Positions 25,296 to 36,692 of a DNA stretch of 64,000 nt are shown here, piece after piece. The stretch lies in assembly GCA_016987375.1 (NCBI GenBank), contig PJRA01000272.1:1050936-1114935 (forward strand), given 5' to 3'. Under the pieces are notes generated by a model. It searched no databases. It was given only the letters and a program-made list of their open reading frames with translations, and had not been told where the DNA came from. The DNA comes from Brachionus koreanus (lineage: Eukaryota > Rotifera > Eurotatoria > Ploima > Brachionidae). A program made the position numbers and the translations under genes. Within the stretch, counting starts at the first letter, position 1. Each line of letters opens with the position of its first letter.

Positions 25296-25991
25296 TTACA
25301 AATCATCGTCTTCCTCGGGTAGAGGAGCATTCTTTGCAGCTTCAATTTCTTGTTCATATTTCTTGACCAATTCGGGATCCATTTGAACCTCAGGAGGGTC
25401 AAGAGCTGGCATAGCAACAAAATCAAGATTTGGATCACCGGCTAATTTACGTGCCAACCACAAAAATGGTTTTTCAAAGTTGTAATTGCTCTTGGCTGAA
25501 ATATCGTAGTATTGTAAATTTTTCTTTCTGTGAAAAGTGATCGCTTTAGCTTTAACTTTTCTGTCTTTTATATCGACCTTGTTTCCACATAGAACTATGG
25601 GGATATTTTCGCATACTCTGACCAAATCTTTATGCCATGTCGGTACGTTTTTATATGTTATACGAGATGTGACGTCAAACATGATGATGGCACATTGACC
25701 TTGTATGTAATAGCCATCTCTGAGACCACCAAACTTTTCTTGACCGGCTGTGTCCCACACATTGAATGTGATCGGTCCTCTGTTGGTTGTGAACGAAAGA
25801 GGATGAACTTCTACACCAAGTGTAGCAACATATTTCTTTTCAAACTCTCCAGTCAAATGCCTCTTGACAAATGTGGTTTTGCCTACACCACCATCTCCAA
25901 CTAATACAAGCTTTTAAAAAATTCGGTTTATTATTAAACTTGTTTAAAATGTTTTATTTTAAATTACTTTAAATGCAACCATTTCGCTCAT
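25296..25991 (-). CDS. RAN: Ran GTPase, leftward copy
   Basis: Small nuclear GTPase driving nucleocytoplasmic transport and spindle assembly. Two exons: 25968-25991 (MSEMVAFK) and 25296-25910, about 212 aa. Visible motifs are GDGGVGKTT (P-loop), [14 protein letters not shown] (switch I), [11 protein letters not shown] (switch II with the catalytic Gln), GNKVDIKDR (guanine base) and [14 protein letters not shown]. There is no prenylation CaaX box, and the acidic C-terminus ends EEDDDL as in Ran. The gene lies head to head with a near-identical rightward copy. The 57-nt intron differs by about one base between copies, yet exon 1 and the last codons differ clearly. Confidence 0.97.
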
Positions 25992-26754
25992 TTTCTTCTC
26001 TAAATAAAATTTCTGCTTTAAATGGAATTAAAAATTAATAATTTTTATTTAAAATAATAGAAATCACAAAAAATGTAAAGCTTAACTTTTTATTTTATAA
26101 AACAAAAAAAATTTTTCTATTAATTGGTTTGTATGAAGCTATATGCTTCAAATTAAGAGACCCTGTTGATGTGAAAGCATTCAAAGCACATGCATTTTTA
26201 GAAAGCATACAAGCAATTTACTTAGCTTTTCTTATTTTATTTTTTTCTTTATCAAATAAGTAATAAAAATTTTTTTGAAATAAAATTTCTAAATAAAAAG
26301 CGAACTTTATTTTGCATTTTTTCAAACCATTTTGAATTCGACTGAATGTGCCAATATTAATAAGGATACAAGAAAAGCGAATAGAAAAATGCTATTTATA
26401 AATAGTTTAATGTTAAAACATTTAAAAATTATTAGGGAATTGTTCGTGCAAGTACTCAAAACTGACGAGATTTAGTTGAATGCAATTTTTCTTTTAATTT
26501 CTTCTAGATTCTAATTTAAATGCGTGTATTGGGTTTGTTATTGCAAAATATTTTTTTTCAAATTAAATAAGCACATTTAGAATGGAAATTTTAATTATGA
26601 AAAGTTTATAAATTAAATTTTGTTATGAAATAGGCTTTTTGCATGAGAAGAATTAACGAGAAAAATATTTTTCTAAAAATATTTTCATTTTAAAAAAAAA
26701 AGAAAGCAACTTTAAAAAAATTTCTTATTTAGATAGGAATAAAAATTTGTTAAA
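25992..26754. promoter_or_regulatory. Shared divergent spacer of the Ran pair
   Basis: 763 nt separate the two start codons, so it must hold both promoters or one bidirectional promoter. I see no clear TATA box or long repeat that would separate the two. The spacer is not itself palindromic, unlike the genes on each side. Confidence 0.5.
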
Positions 26755-27453
26755 ATGGCTGCAGAACCTGTTACCTTTAAAGTAATTTAAAATTAAACAT
26801 TTTAAACAAGTTTAATAATAAACCGAATTTTTTAAAAGCTTGTATTAGTTGGAGATGGTGGTGTAGGCAAAACCACATTTGTCAAGAGGCATTTGACTGG
26901 AGAGTTTGAAAAGAAATATGTTGCTACACTTGGTGTAGAAGTTCATCCTCTTTCGTTCACAACCAACAGAGGACCGATCACATTCAATGTGTGGGACACA
27001 GCCGGTCAAGAAAAGTTTGGTGGTCTCAGAGATGGCTATTACATACAAGGTCAATGTGCCATCATCATGTTTGACGTCACATCTCGTATAACATATAAAA
27101 ACGTACCGACATGGCATAAAGATTTGGTCAGAGTATGCGAAAATATCCCCATAGTTCTATGTGGAAACAAGGTCGATATAAAAGACAGAAAAGTTAAAGC
27201 TAAAGCGATCACTTTTCACAGAAAGAAAAATTTACAATACTACGATATTTCAGCCAAGAGCAATTACAACTTTGAAAAACCATTTTTGTGGTTGGCACGT
27301 AAATTAGCCGGTGATCCAAATCTTGATTTTGTTGCTATGCCAGCTCTTGACCCTCCTGAGGTTCAAATGGATCCCGAATTGATCAAAAAATATGAGCTTG
27401 AAATTGAGGCTGCCAAAAATGCACCTCTGCCAGAAGAAGATGAAGACTTATAA
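26755..27453 (+). CDS. RAN: Ran GTPase, rightward copy
   Basis: Second Ran gene, exons 26755-26781 (MAAEPVTFK) and 26839-27453, about 213 aa. All GTPase motifs are identical to the leftward copy: [39 protein letters not shown] and ISAKSNYNF. The C-terminus ends EEDEDL. The two proteins appear identical from the end of exon 1 to DPEL, after which both nucleotide and amino-acid changes appear at once ([11 protein letters not shown] versus [11 protein letters not shown]). Its N-terminus MAAEP is closer to animal Ran than MSEMV, so this may be the ancestral copy; that is inference. Confidence 0.97.
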
Positions 27454-27929
27454 GTTTTTTTTTCTCTAATAAAAAATAAATTCTTATCGTTTGTCCACCT
27501 TTCTTTTAATTAATTAAAGTATTTTTTAAAAATAAATTCGAATTGAAAATATATAAATTTATTATATAGTCATCACCAGCTTAATATCTTAATATTTTTT
27601 TATATCGTTAATTTAAATTTGATTTTTCAAAAATTATTTAAATTTATAATTTACTGTGCTATGAAACGCATATAATTTGAGTAAAAAACTGAAATAATAC
27701 TTTCTAGAACAAAAATACTGGTGAATGTGCTAATTAATTATAAACAATAGCATTTAATAATGATTAAGTTAGTATTTAACTATTTTATTTCTTTGATGGA
27801 CAATTTGTTTAAATCATACAAATATATTTTTAAAAAAGCTTTTTAATTTTAATATTTGATTCGTGAACTCTAAAGCTGATGGGTTTATTGTTGCTAAACA
27901 TAAAGGAAATCACTTAGCTAGACAAATAA

Positions 27930-29170
27930 TCATCATTCAAAAGTGTTGAATTTATTCATGTCGAACAGCCAAATTTGCTTTGTGGCAAGCACATGAAAAT
28001 TTTGGTACATGGTTAACACCCAATTCAAACTCGTTCTCAGTGAATGGTTCACCTCTTATTAAATCGTATTCTTCAATTGCATCAATATGAATTTGTTTTT
28101 TATTTTCAATTATTCTCGATCTGTTACACCATTGTTACTAATTTTGTAAATGTAATTAAACTCTTGAAACTCATTAAATATTTCAATTATATCCTCATCG
28201 ATTGGTGACATTTTTTGAATGTTAAAAACGTTAATATCTTCTGTTGCATCATCATCCGAATTATTATCTGTTATGTCTGGTTCTTCATTCACTAAATAAA
28301 TATTTTCATCTACAAAAGTAGACTGATCAAGTTCTAAATACAATTTATTAAAAAAATATTTATTAAGTTAATAAAATAAAATTACTTTCCTCATAAGTAA
28401 TATTTTCAATATTATACTCTTCAATACTAAAATCAAATTGAGAAAAAAGCTTTACAAGATTACTTCCTTCATCACAAACAATACTCTTAGAATTGAAATA
28501 ATTTGAGCTTTAAAAAAATTAAAAAATATTACCATGAATTTTTTTCCTATTAAAGTTATATCTTTTCAAAATTTTCAGTTAGGCTTTATTAATGTTCGCA
28601 GAAGTGTGTCTACCAGGCATTGGTGTCATTCCTATCACAAGGCTCTCTTTTTCCATTGTTTTAAAGCTATAAAGTTAGTGTTGAAATTATTTGTCCACAA
28701 ATCAAGAACCAAGCTGACTGAAACCGCCTCATCAAGTTTTTTTACGATAGCAAAAAAAAGTTTATCTAGAACGTCAGGCAATAATTTGGTTCTAAAGCTG
28801 TGATAACTAGGGATATGCAGACTTTTATCTAATATATTTCGATAATTTAAGATATAGAATCTTAAATTTTTAAAGCTACTATTGCTTACTATGAACCACT
28901 TGATAAATTTAAGCAATTTTTCATTCAAAAATTTCGATGTGTCTTTGTTTATAAATAAATAATATCGGTCAAACCAATCTGAAAGAATATCTAAATGTTG
29001 CAGTTTAAGGTGTTGATTTAGATTGCTTAGTATATTAAAAGAGGCAATGCATTTGCTTTTACAGAATTTACATGTAAAAACCAAATTTTTGTCTTTAAGC
29101 ATTGAAACAAAATGAGAAGGGATCTCAAAAAAATAAACGATACAGGTTTTTTTAAATGTATGTAATGTAT
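27930..29170 (-). pseudogene. hAT transposase, degraded N-terminal half
   Basis: Reading the minus strand from 29170: a BED-type zinc finger (CKFCKSKC...HLKLQH), KWFIVSNSSFKNLRF, IPSYHSFRTKLLP and LVLDLWTNNF, all typical of hAT. After a frameshift near 28645 come MTPMPGRHTSANI and, after an in-frame stop, LKILKRYNFNRKKIH. Then follow SIVCDEGSNLVKLF (the DnasN block), an acidic linker, and FSCACHKANLAVRHE (the C..H.lnLav block) near 27950-28000. Frameshifts and stops make it non-functional. Small intron-like gaps also occur. The C-terminal dimerisation block is absent here. Confidence 0.75.
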
Positions 29171-29208
29171 TCACCTTTTATGAATTTTTAGTTTAATTTT
29201 CTATTAAT

Positions 29209-29496
29209 AAAGTTAATTTTATGTACCTATGAAAAATCTTTTCTTAGCAAATATATATTTTTTTGACATCTCTATCATTTGATCCACAGAAAGATTAATT
29301 TCAGAATTATTTGCTAATTCAAATAAATTTTCACGTCTAACAGACTTTAATTTAACTTTTTTTACATGAAAATGTTGACTATATTCAGGAACATATGGAT
29401 TGACTGCTTCGACATTCACCGTCCTCTAATTGGACTCTATAGATTCATCTGATTCAGAACTTGTTGAATCAATAAATGTGTTTTTTGATGAAGCTT
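29209..29496 (-). other. Unidentified coding-like fragment, cut by gap
   Basis: The minus strand reads a serine/acidic run (STSSESDESIESN), an in-frame TAG, then NPYVPEYSQHFHVKKVKLKS through KYIFAKKRFFIG, followed by a GTACAT donor-like site. I do not recognise the family. It may be the 5' part of the adjoining hAT element, whose next block starts at about 29170 after an AG. An assembly gap removes whatever lies upstream. Confidence 0.35.
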
Positions 29497-29660
29497 NNNN
29501 NNNNNNNNNNNNNNNNNNNNNNNNNNNNNNNNNNNNNNNNNNNNNNNNNNNNNNNNNNNNNNNNNNNNNNNNNNNNNNNNNNNNNNNNNNNNNNNNNNNN
29601 NNNNNNNNNNNNNNNNNNNNNNNNNNNNNNNNNNNNNNNNNNNNNNNNNNNNNNNNNNNN
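29497..29660. other. Assembly gap (164 N)
   Basis: Run of N inside the transposon-rich interval between Ran and the ClC gene. Confidence 0.99.
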
Positions 29661-29711
29661 ACTAAAAAATTATTTTATTTTTTTGCAAAACTATAACAAA
29701 ATATTTAGCCT

Positions 29712-29890
29712 ACTTCTTTTATAACTTTATTGTCCTTTATTTTATTAGATTGAATTTTACTTAACTCAACAATATGAATTGACCCACAAAACTTGTGAAT
29801 AATACGTTCCAAAAGTTTATCAGCCTGGAATTCCATTACTTTGACTTTAATTGCATGAATGGAACCAAGAGCTTGTAAAAAGTTGGAATA
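29712..29890 (-). other. Unidentified short coding-like fragment
   Basis: The minus strand has an uninterrupted stretch NFLQALGSIHAIKVKVMEF...DKLLERIIHKFCGSIHIVEL ending KEVG and a TAA at about 29712. Its composition is protein-like, but I recognise no family, and a stop lies just upstream. It borders the gap, so it may belong to the same transposon or a lost exon. Confidence 0.3.
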
Positions 29891-30547
29891 TTAAATTTTC
29901 AAGTTCTTAGCCAGCTATACTGTGCTAATATTTGAGAATTTAAGCAAAAAGACTTTACTTAAAAATTTTCTTTTAAATTTTTTTTTTCACTCTTTTATTA
30001 AATAAATTTTAATTTTTTTTTCAAAATTGTTCACGCAAAAATTTGCGTGACTGTTTAACTGTTTAAGGTGACATAAAGTTAACAAAGATTTTTTTAACAT
30101 TGCGATTTTTGAATGGAAAAGTAAAAATAGAAGTAAACAATTAAGCAAATTTGAATTAAATAATTTTTTTTATCCTATATCAAATTATTTTATAGAAAAA
30201 TTTTTTTTTACAACAAAATAAAACTCAAAAGAATATAAATAGTTTATTTTAAAATGAATAAAAATCTAATTCAGAGTTAAATTAGCGTATAAACATTTAA
30301 TTTCGCTGAGGAATGACTTTAAATAAATTTTTTTAAAAATTAATTCTCAGATCTTTTATATTATTTTCAGAAACTACAACGATAAAATTAGAGCTTTTTC
30401 TTTAAAATATACAAACATATCATTTCATGTTAATTTCTTTAAACAGTCATAACAAAAATACCTAATCAAAAATTAATGTCTTTTAAAAAAATGAAATATT
30501 TTTTTAAATTAAAAAAAAAATTTTAATTAAAACATTTTGATGAAATT
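29891..30547. other. Intergenic, downstream of the ClC gene
   Basis: AT-rich; nothing recognised. It should carry the ClC 3' UTR. Confidence 0.4.
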
Positions 30548-33500
30548 TTAGGTGAAAACAGATTCATGATTATTCATTGAGTATGTATGCCTTAGAACAT
30601 CTTTTTTAGTGATTATTCCCAAAAGTCGACTAAATGATAAATTAAATTATTAGTGATTTTTTCAAAAAATGAAATCATTACCCGTTATGAGTGACTAAAG
30701 TTATTCTTAAACCAAGTTTTCTAAACATGTCAATCACTGTTTCCATTGGAGTTTGATCTGTAATTGTGACAGGAGCCTAATTATTTGTCAGTAATTAGTT
30801 TAAAGATTTTAGAATTAAATTATTTTTTAAATACCAAATCGAGCAACTTATAGAATCTGAGTGATAATGCTCCATTTGATGATGAAGGATTTTGTGGCAA
30901 GGTTTGGTTGAAATAGACCATGCTTTTTCCACTAACACGATGATTTTTACGTTGTTGAGCTAAAATATTAGTCAAATTAGAATATTTTAACAAAATTTTT
31001 TTTTTAATTTCCATACATATTGCCATTTGTAAATCACGTCTCAATACATAACCAACCAAATGTTGCGAATCATGGGAAACAACAACTGGATAGCCAGTAA
31101 AACTAGTTTCTTTGAGCACTTGTTCAATTTCTGCTAAGCTCATACCCTCCTGAGTTAGAACGCTTAGAGGCGGCTCACCAGGTCTTGGCGTCATCACATC
31201 TGATGCTAAAGTTGTGTAATTAAATTCTTCCTTATTGTCCAAAAACGGATAACCATTCAATTCAATTTGCGCATCGTATATTCCGCCTTTACCAAATGCG
31301 TCTCCTACCCATTTTGCTGTTACAGCAGCTGCCATCAGTGGGACGATGTATGTTAAACCACCAGTAAGCTCGAACATAATTACAACTAGTGAGACTAAAA
31401 AAAATTAGAGCTAATATTTATTATCTTTTTTTACCTGTCATTTTTGTAGCGCCTCCAAGAAACGCACAAGCTCCAACAATTGCATAAAGTCCTGGTGTTA
31501 CACAGCTTTCATCAGCTTTGCTGCACTCATTTTGAAACAAAATAAAATGTGGATAGTGACTAAAAGATTAGGATTTTTAAGATTAACAAATTATTTATTC
31601 TTGTATTGAAAATTACTATGCAAGTTGTTCAACTGCGATTCCAGCCATTCTTCCTGCAATAGCTCCAATGCTCATGCTTGGTATTAAAAGACCACTAGGT
31701 ACTTTGATTCCTATTGTAAACATCATTAAAGTAATTTGAACAATTAAAGCCATAAATAAGCGCCAAAGAGCCTTGTAAACTCCTGGACCAGCATCTGCAG
31801 GCAAAATTTTAGCATTAGCGCTAGTAAAATTTCTTCTATAATTGCACAAGTAAGATTCATCTTCTGCCTTACATTGACCAACTAGAATTTTTATTAAGTC
31901 AGTCATAGATAATCGAGTGTAAGGATTTGGAAATGTAATTAAAGCAGTTATTAGAGCCACAACGACTACTTCAGTAATTGGATATCTTCCCAGAGCAGTT
32001 GTTTTTCGGTATTTGCTCCAAAAAATGTTAAATTTTATGAAACAAGCACCCCAAAGACCCTTAGATTGAAATTTTATTGTTAAATTAAATTTCTATAGAA
32101 TACTTACGCCGAGAATTCCTAAGAGAATAAATGGTATAAGTTCAAATGAAGACCATGGTGCCTTGTAGTCAATCGAAAATTGAACATCATGACCATTTCC
32201 ATATGGATTAATCATTCGAACTACAAATGCTCCAACCATAGCACAAAAAAATGAACGCCACATTGTTTTCAAAGGAAAGTAGTAACTAACTTCCTCTAAG
32301 CTAAAGAGAACTCCCCCTATTGGAGCGCCGAAAGCAACAGCAACTCCTGCAGCGGATGCCGCTGAAAGAATTTCTCTTTTTTTTGCCTCATTTTTACCAT
32401 ATTTAGGAAAAAGGTAAGAAAATATATTTCCACAACAGCATGCCACATGAACAAATGGTCCCTCTTTTCCAAGTATTAAAGCTGAGCTTGTTGATAACAT
32501 CATGCCAACTGTTTTGATCAGCAAAGTCCATTTTCCTAAATAGCCACGAATTATAAAACCGCTTAGAATCGTTTTTATCTTAAAAATTAATTTCATTGAT
32601 AATTTCTTTAACATCTAATCATTCAACTTAGTTTAGATATAATTCAGTTAAAGATTTAAATTTAATCTGAATACCATGAATAATTTTTTTATATAAATTT
32701 AATAAGAGAAATGAGACCAAAATTTGGTATCTAAATTTTTGAAGAATACTTTGATTAAACGTAAAAGAATATATAGCAAATTAAATTGTATGATAATATT
32801 TAATTTAAAATTATTTAATCTCTTGTACCTTAAGCTAGTCTCTGAAATTCAAAAAATCAGCCAACAAACTTGCAAATAATCAAAATTTTTCTTGAGTCTC
32901 TTTTGTTCCTTAGCAAAGGTTCATTATCTTCGAATTTGTCATTAAAATTATTTTACAAAATAATCGTAATTGAAATTCTAATTTTCTTAGCTTTATAATG
33001 AAAGCTTTTTATTTGTTTAAATGTCTTTTATAATCTTTTATAAAGTCAATCAAAATAGGCTCTTTTATAGCATAATCAATTATTTTTACAAAAAATTTAT
33101 CGATTACAGAAAAATAATCATAGATAATTCTGAAAAGAGAATTTTTTTTGCATTTTAATTTTGGTATTCTTTTAATTATTTAACTCTTCTCTCTAATTTT
33201 TTAATTTTTATTAGATTTAATTAATTCAATAATTTGAAAAAAGCTTTTTAATTAAACTTTGTCAAATTTTTTAACTGTAAGATAAATGTTTAAAACAAAC
33301 TAAATTTTAATTTAAAAATAAGAGGGATACGAATTAATTTTTTAAACATGATCTAAATTTTGGTTTTAATAAATATCCTTATTTAAAATAAAAGTTGTTT
33401 CAAAGTCACAAGTTTTAAATCAATTGCACACTGTTAGCACATTATTGGAAAAAAATTTAAAAATTACAAGTCACGACTTCCAGAGACGTTGAATGACTTT

Positions 33501-36500
33501 TTACTACAAGTTTATGAGATTCCGCTTAATTTACAATCAGTTTTTGTTACCTTTGAAGATACATATTTGCATAGTCACAAGTCATCTGCCAGTCATGACT
33601 TGAAGCTTTTTATTTTTCCAACAAGTCAAATTCATTACTTTAAAAATTTTTGAGTCCAAATATCTACTTAAAATTTTTAATGACTTTTTTCCTAACTTTT
33701 ATACAAGTCTGTTTAAAATCTAAACTAAGATACGTGGTGTAGAAAATAAAAAATTACCTCGGGTAGACCGGAACCAGATGCGTATGGAGCAAATACTCGA
33801 ACCAAAAGCACGGCAAATACCGAAAATAAAACAGCCCAAAATGTATAAAAAAAATAGCTTATTAAAAATTCTCCGAATCCGTTATTCCATATTTTAAAAA
33901 CCTCGGGCCATGAGAACCACTATTTTTTAATTGATTATTTTGAGTCTTTTATTTAAATAATTGAACCTACTTCTGGACACTTTGGATTGTTATATTCATC
34001 AAAAGTTAGATTCTTAGAAGCCCAGCAACATTGTGGCTTGTTTAGCCAAAATGCATTAACGCATATACCATCTTTTATATTTGTTAGCCAGCTGGTTGCA
34101 ATATCGACTACAGCTGCGACTAAACCGGACGAAAAACCAACCAAAAGAACACAAATCCATCCAGACCAAGAGTCGTGAAGAGTTACAATTGTTTGCCAAA
34201 TACTCTCTTTTTTTCTTTTTTGAATTATTCTGTGACGAAATCGGTCTCTATTCAAATCTTTGAGCCAGTCAATTGTATGAAAATCGTCGTAATGAGTGCG
34301 GCTAGACGAATCGTCAACAAGTGGCACATCCATCAAATTTTTGGATCCCTGTGATCGATCTACCAAATCTGATACGTCTCTTCTGGCATCAGTGGTTATT
34401 TCAACCATGTCATCGTCCATACTTAAACCGAAATGATCGTTAGCCTCAAACGGGTTTGTTTTTCTTCGACTATGTCTTGTGCTCATGTACTCAAAAATGC
34501 CTTGGTAAACAAAAAAAACTTATTACTCACTTGTTAGAAATCTGCTTAGAAATTAAAATATTTTTTTCTCCTTGTTTAACGAAAATAATTAGAATAATTT
34601 ATTATTTTTCATTTAACATTTAGTCAAATTGATAGATATATTCATGAGCGCGCTTTAAAGGAATAAGCATTTTTTTAAATTTAAATTTAGTTAAAAAAAT
34701 CTATTTTGGGGAAAAAAAATTTATAGAACAATCAACGTCTGATCATGCCAAAAACAGGTTAATCTATTTTTATAGCATTCTGAATAAATTTCAAATGATG
34801 AATTAATTTAAAAAATGTATGCATTTATATGTTTATATACATGTAAAAATATTTTTTATTATTTAATTTATAATCTTTAACTTATATAATTATTTTTTCG
34901 TTCTTAAAATTTTGAAATTTATTTAATGGATAAGAAATAAATGTTTCAATGTTTCAAAACAATCAAAAACAAAAAGTATAGTTATAAAATGATTGAAAAA
35001 AAATATTTTTTGAAAATTCTTTTTTTTTAAATATAGATTTTAAATAATTTAATTAATAAATCGAATCTTTTCATTGAAAATATAATTTTTCAAAAGTTAA
35101 GTGAAAAGCCTAAAAAAATTTTAAACTCCCATTTTTTAAAAATTGATTAATTCGCTTTTAAAGCGTTCAATAAAAAAATTAATAATCATAATATCAAATT
35201 AATAAACCTTAGACAAGATTTGCGTGTACTAAATTCTAATGAATGTAAAATACACACAACTTTATCAGAATTTTGTTATTTATAACACTGAAAATTCAAA
35301 ATCCTATACTTTTGCTTCATTTAAATTTAAAAAATAAATTAAAATGTTATTTTTTAAAATTTAAAAGGTTAAAATCAGTTGTTTGTTTTTTAAACTATTA
35401 TTAATAACAAAAAAACTTTTATTTTTTTTTAATCACTGTATTTCATTAAATACAATTAACCACAAATAGAAGAAACTTCTGAGCATTTTTCTATTAGAAT
35501 TGCTTTTTTCTAAATATTATAACTCGTTTAAAAGAAAATTCACCAGTCATGTAAAACAAATTTTTTTTATTAGATTCTTTTTATTTTAGTCTTTTTTAGA
35601 ATAAAATATTTTCAAATAGAAGAAACACTTTGATGACCGAACTTTCTCTAAATAATAATAATAGTTAATATTCGGTCAAGTTTAGTTTTGCTATACTGAC
35701 AAAGCAGGAAGACTAACGTAGTCCCACTATAATAGACTTTTCATTTTTTTTTATTGCTACCAACATTGTCCAGTCTGTTTTTGAACTGGTTGGTCGAACT
35801 TGCTCTGGCAACCGACAATTATTTGATAAAATATGGTATAATTTTATTAAGCCTTGGTTGAAGGTCACATACATTTGCACTTACAGTTGTTGGTATTTAA
35901 TTTTTGGAGTATGCAACTCTTCGCTATTTTTTAATAATAATTAAAAAAGTATTAATAAGAAATTATAAAATGGTCTATCATATGTCTTGGTTTAACAGAA
36001 GAATAGTGTTATAATTTTTTCAAGAACTTGATAATTATCATCTTTTTCTTATTCAAATAAAAAATTTCCATCTTAAAAATATCATAATGACCTTTAAAAT
36101 CAATTTTTTGTATAAAATAAAGAATTAAGTTAGAGAAGTTTCAATATTTTTGGTGAATTTAAACTTAATTTAAAAAAAAGTGCTATCCATCTTTTAAGTT
36201 AAAAGACAATCATAAAAAAAAAATTCCATTCAAAAATTGAAATTATTTATTTTATTTAGAAAAAAAACAAAATAATAAAATATATTGCTAGAATTTTTGG
36301 AAAATTATGAACAATTGACTTTTAAAAACAAAAAATATATCCAAAACCTAAAATTTTCTTAATTAAAGTATTTAAAATCCAATCTGTTTAACATTTAAGG
36401 CGTTTAACTATTAAAAAATATTAATTAAAAAAATCGCTTGCTATCTCTAATTTTAATTTAAAATCTTCTAAAAAAATAAAGAAATAAGTTCTATAATTAA

Positions 36501-36692
36501 TTTAAAAGATTTACAATATTTAAATCAAGTATTACCATCTTCATCTTGATTTTTATCTTGTTGGGTATTTATCGAATTCTGCTCACTGCCATAATTTTGT
36601 AAAATTGTAAGAGGAATTGGAGTTTTAATTGAATTATAATAAGTAGAATTTTTGGTTTTATTAACCAAGAGACTTTTTCGCTCGTTCGACAT
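30548..36692 (-). CDS. ClC-3/4/5-type chloride/proton exchanger
   Basis: Endosomal/lysosomal 2Cl-/H+ antiporter. Ten exons: 36536-36692, 33971-34500, 33758-33919, 32108-32578, 31617-32059, 31435-31559, 31017-31394, 30835-30959, 30682-30776 and 30548-30629, summing to 855 aa with consistent phases. Landmarks are [30 protein letters not shown] (the GSGIPE motif), [15 protein letters not shown] (gating glutamate), [14 protein letters not shown] (region of the proton glutamate), [13 protein letters not shown] (GKxGPxxP-like block) and VIMFELTGG. Two C-terminal CBS domains follow ([32 protein letters not shown]). Exon 1, 2 kb upstream, encodes a hydrophilic leader ([15 protein letters not shown]) and joins in phase 1; an internal ATG at 34486 could start a shorter form. 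A 62-nt intron splits the CBS1 exon. Confidence 0.93.
32579..33757. other. ClC intron 3 with repeat-like segment
   Basis: No coding. About 33465-33720 contains several AAGTCA/TGACTT units (AAGTCACGACTT, CAGTCATGACTT) and an ACAAGTCTG end like that at 17410-17425, suggesting a decayed non-autonomous repeat, possibly hAT-derived. Confidence 0.35.
35645..35925 (-). mobile_element. LINE 3'-end remnant in ClC intron 1
   Basis: The minus strand encodes [18 protein letters not shown] followed shortly by a stop. This matches the C-terminal end of many LINE reverse-transcriptase proteins (LP..VV.A.S...FK.RLD). An in-frame stop sits just upstream. The non-coding tail ends in a short ATT repeat at about 35650, as seen at LINE 3' ends. 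It is a short, decayed fragment. Confidence 0.6.

Noticed and set aside
25632..25904. Identical 90-codon frames antisense to both Ran copies
   Set aside because: They are shadows; their identity only confirms that the Ran arms are identical in DNA.
28534..28803. 89-codon plus-strand frame
   Set aside because: Antisense to the hAT transposase remnant.
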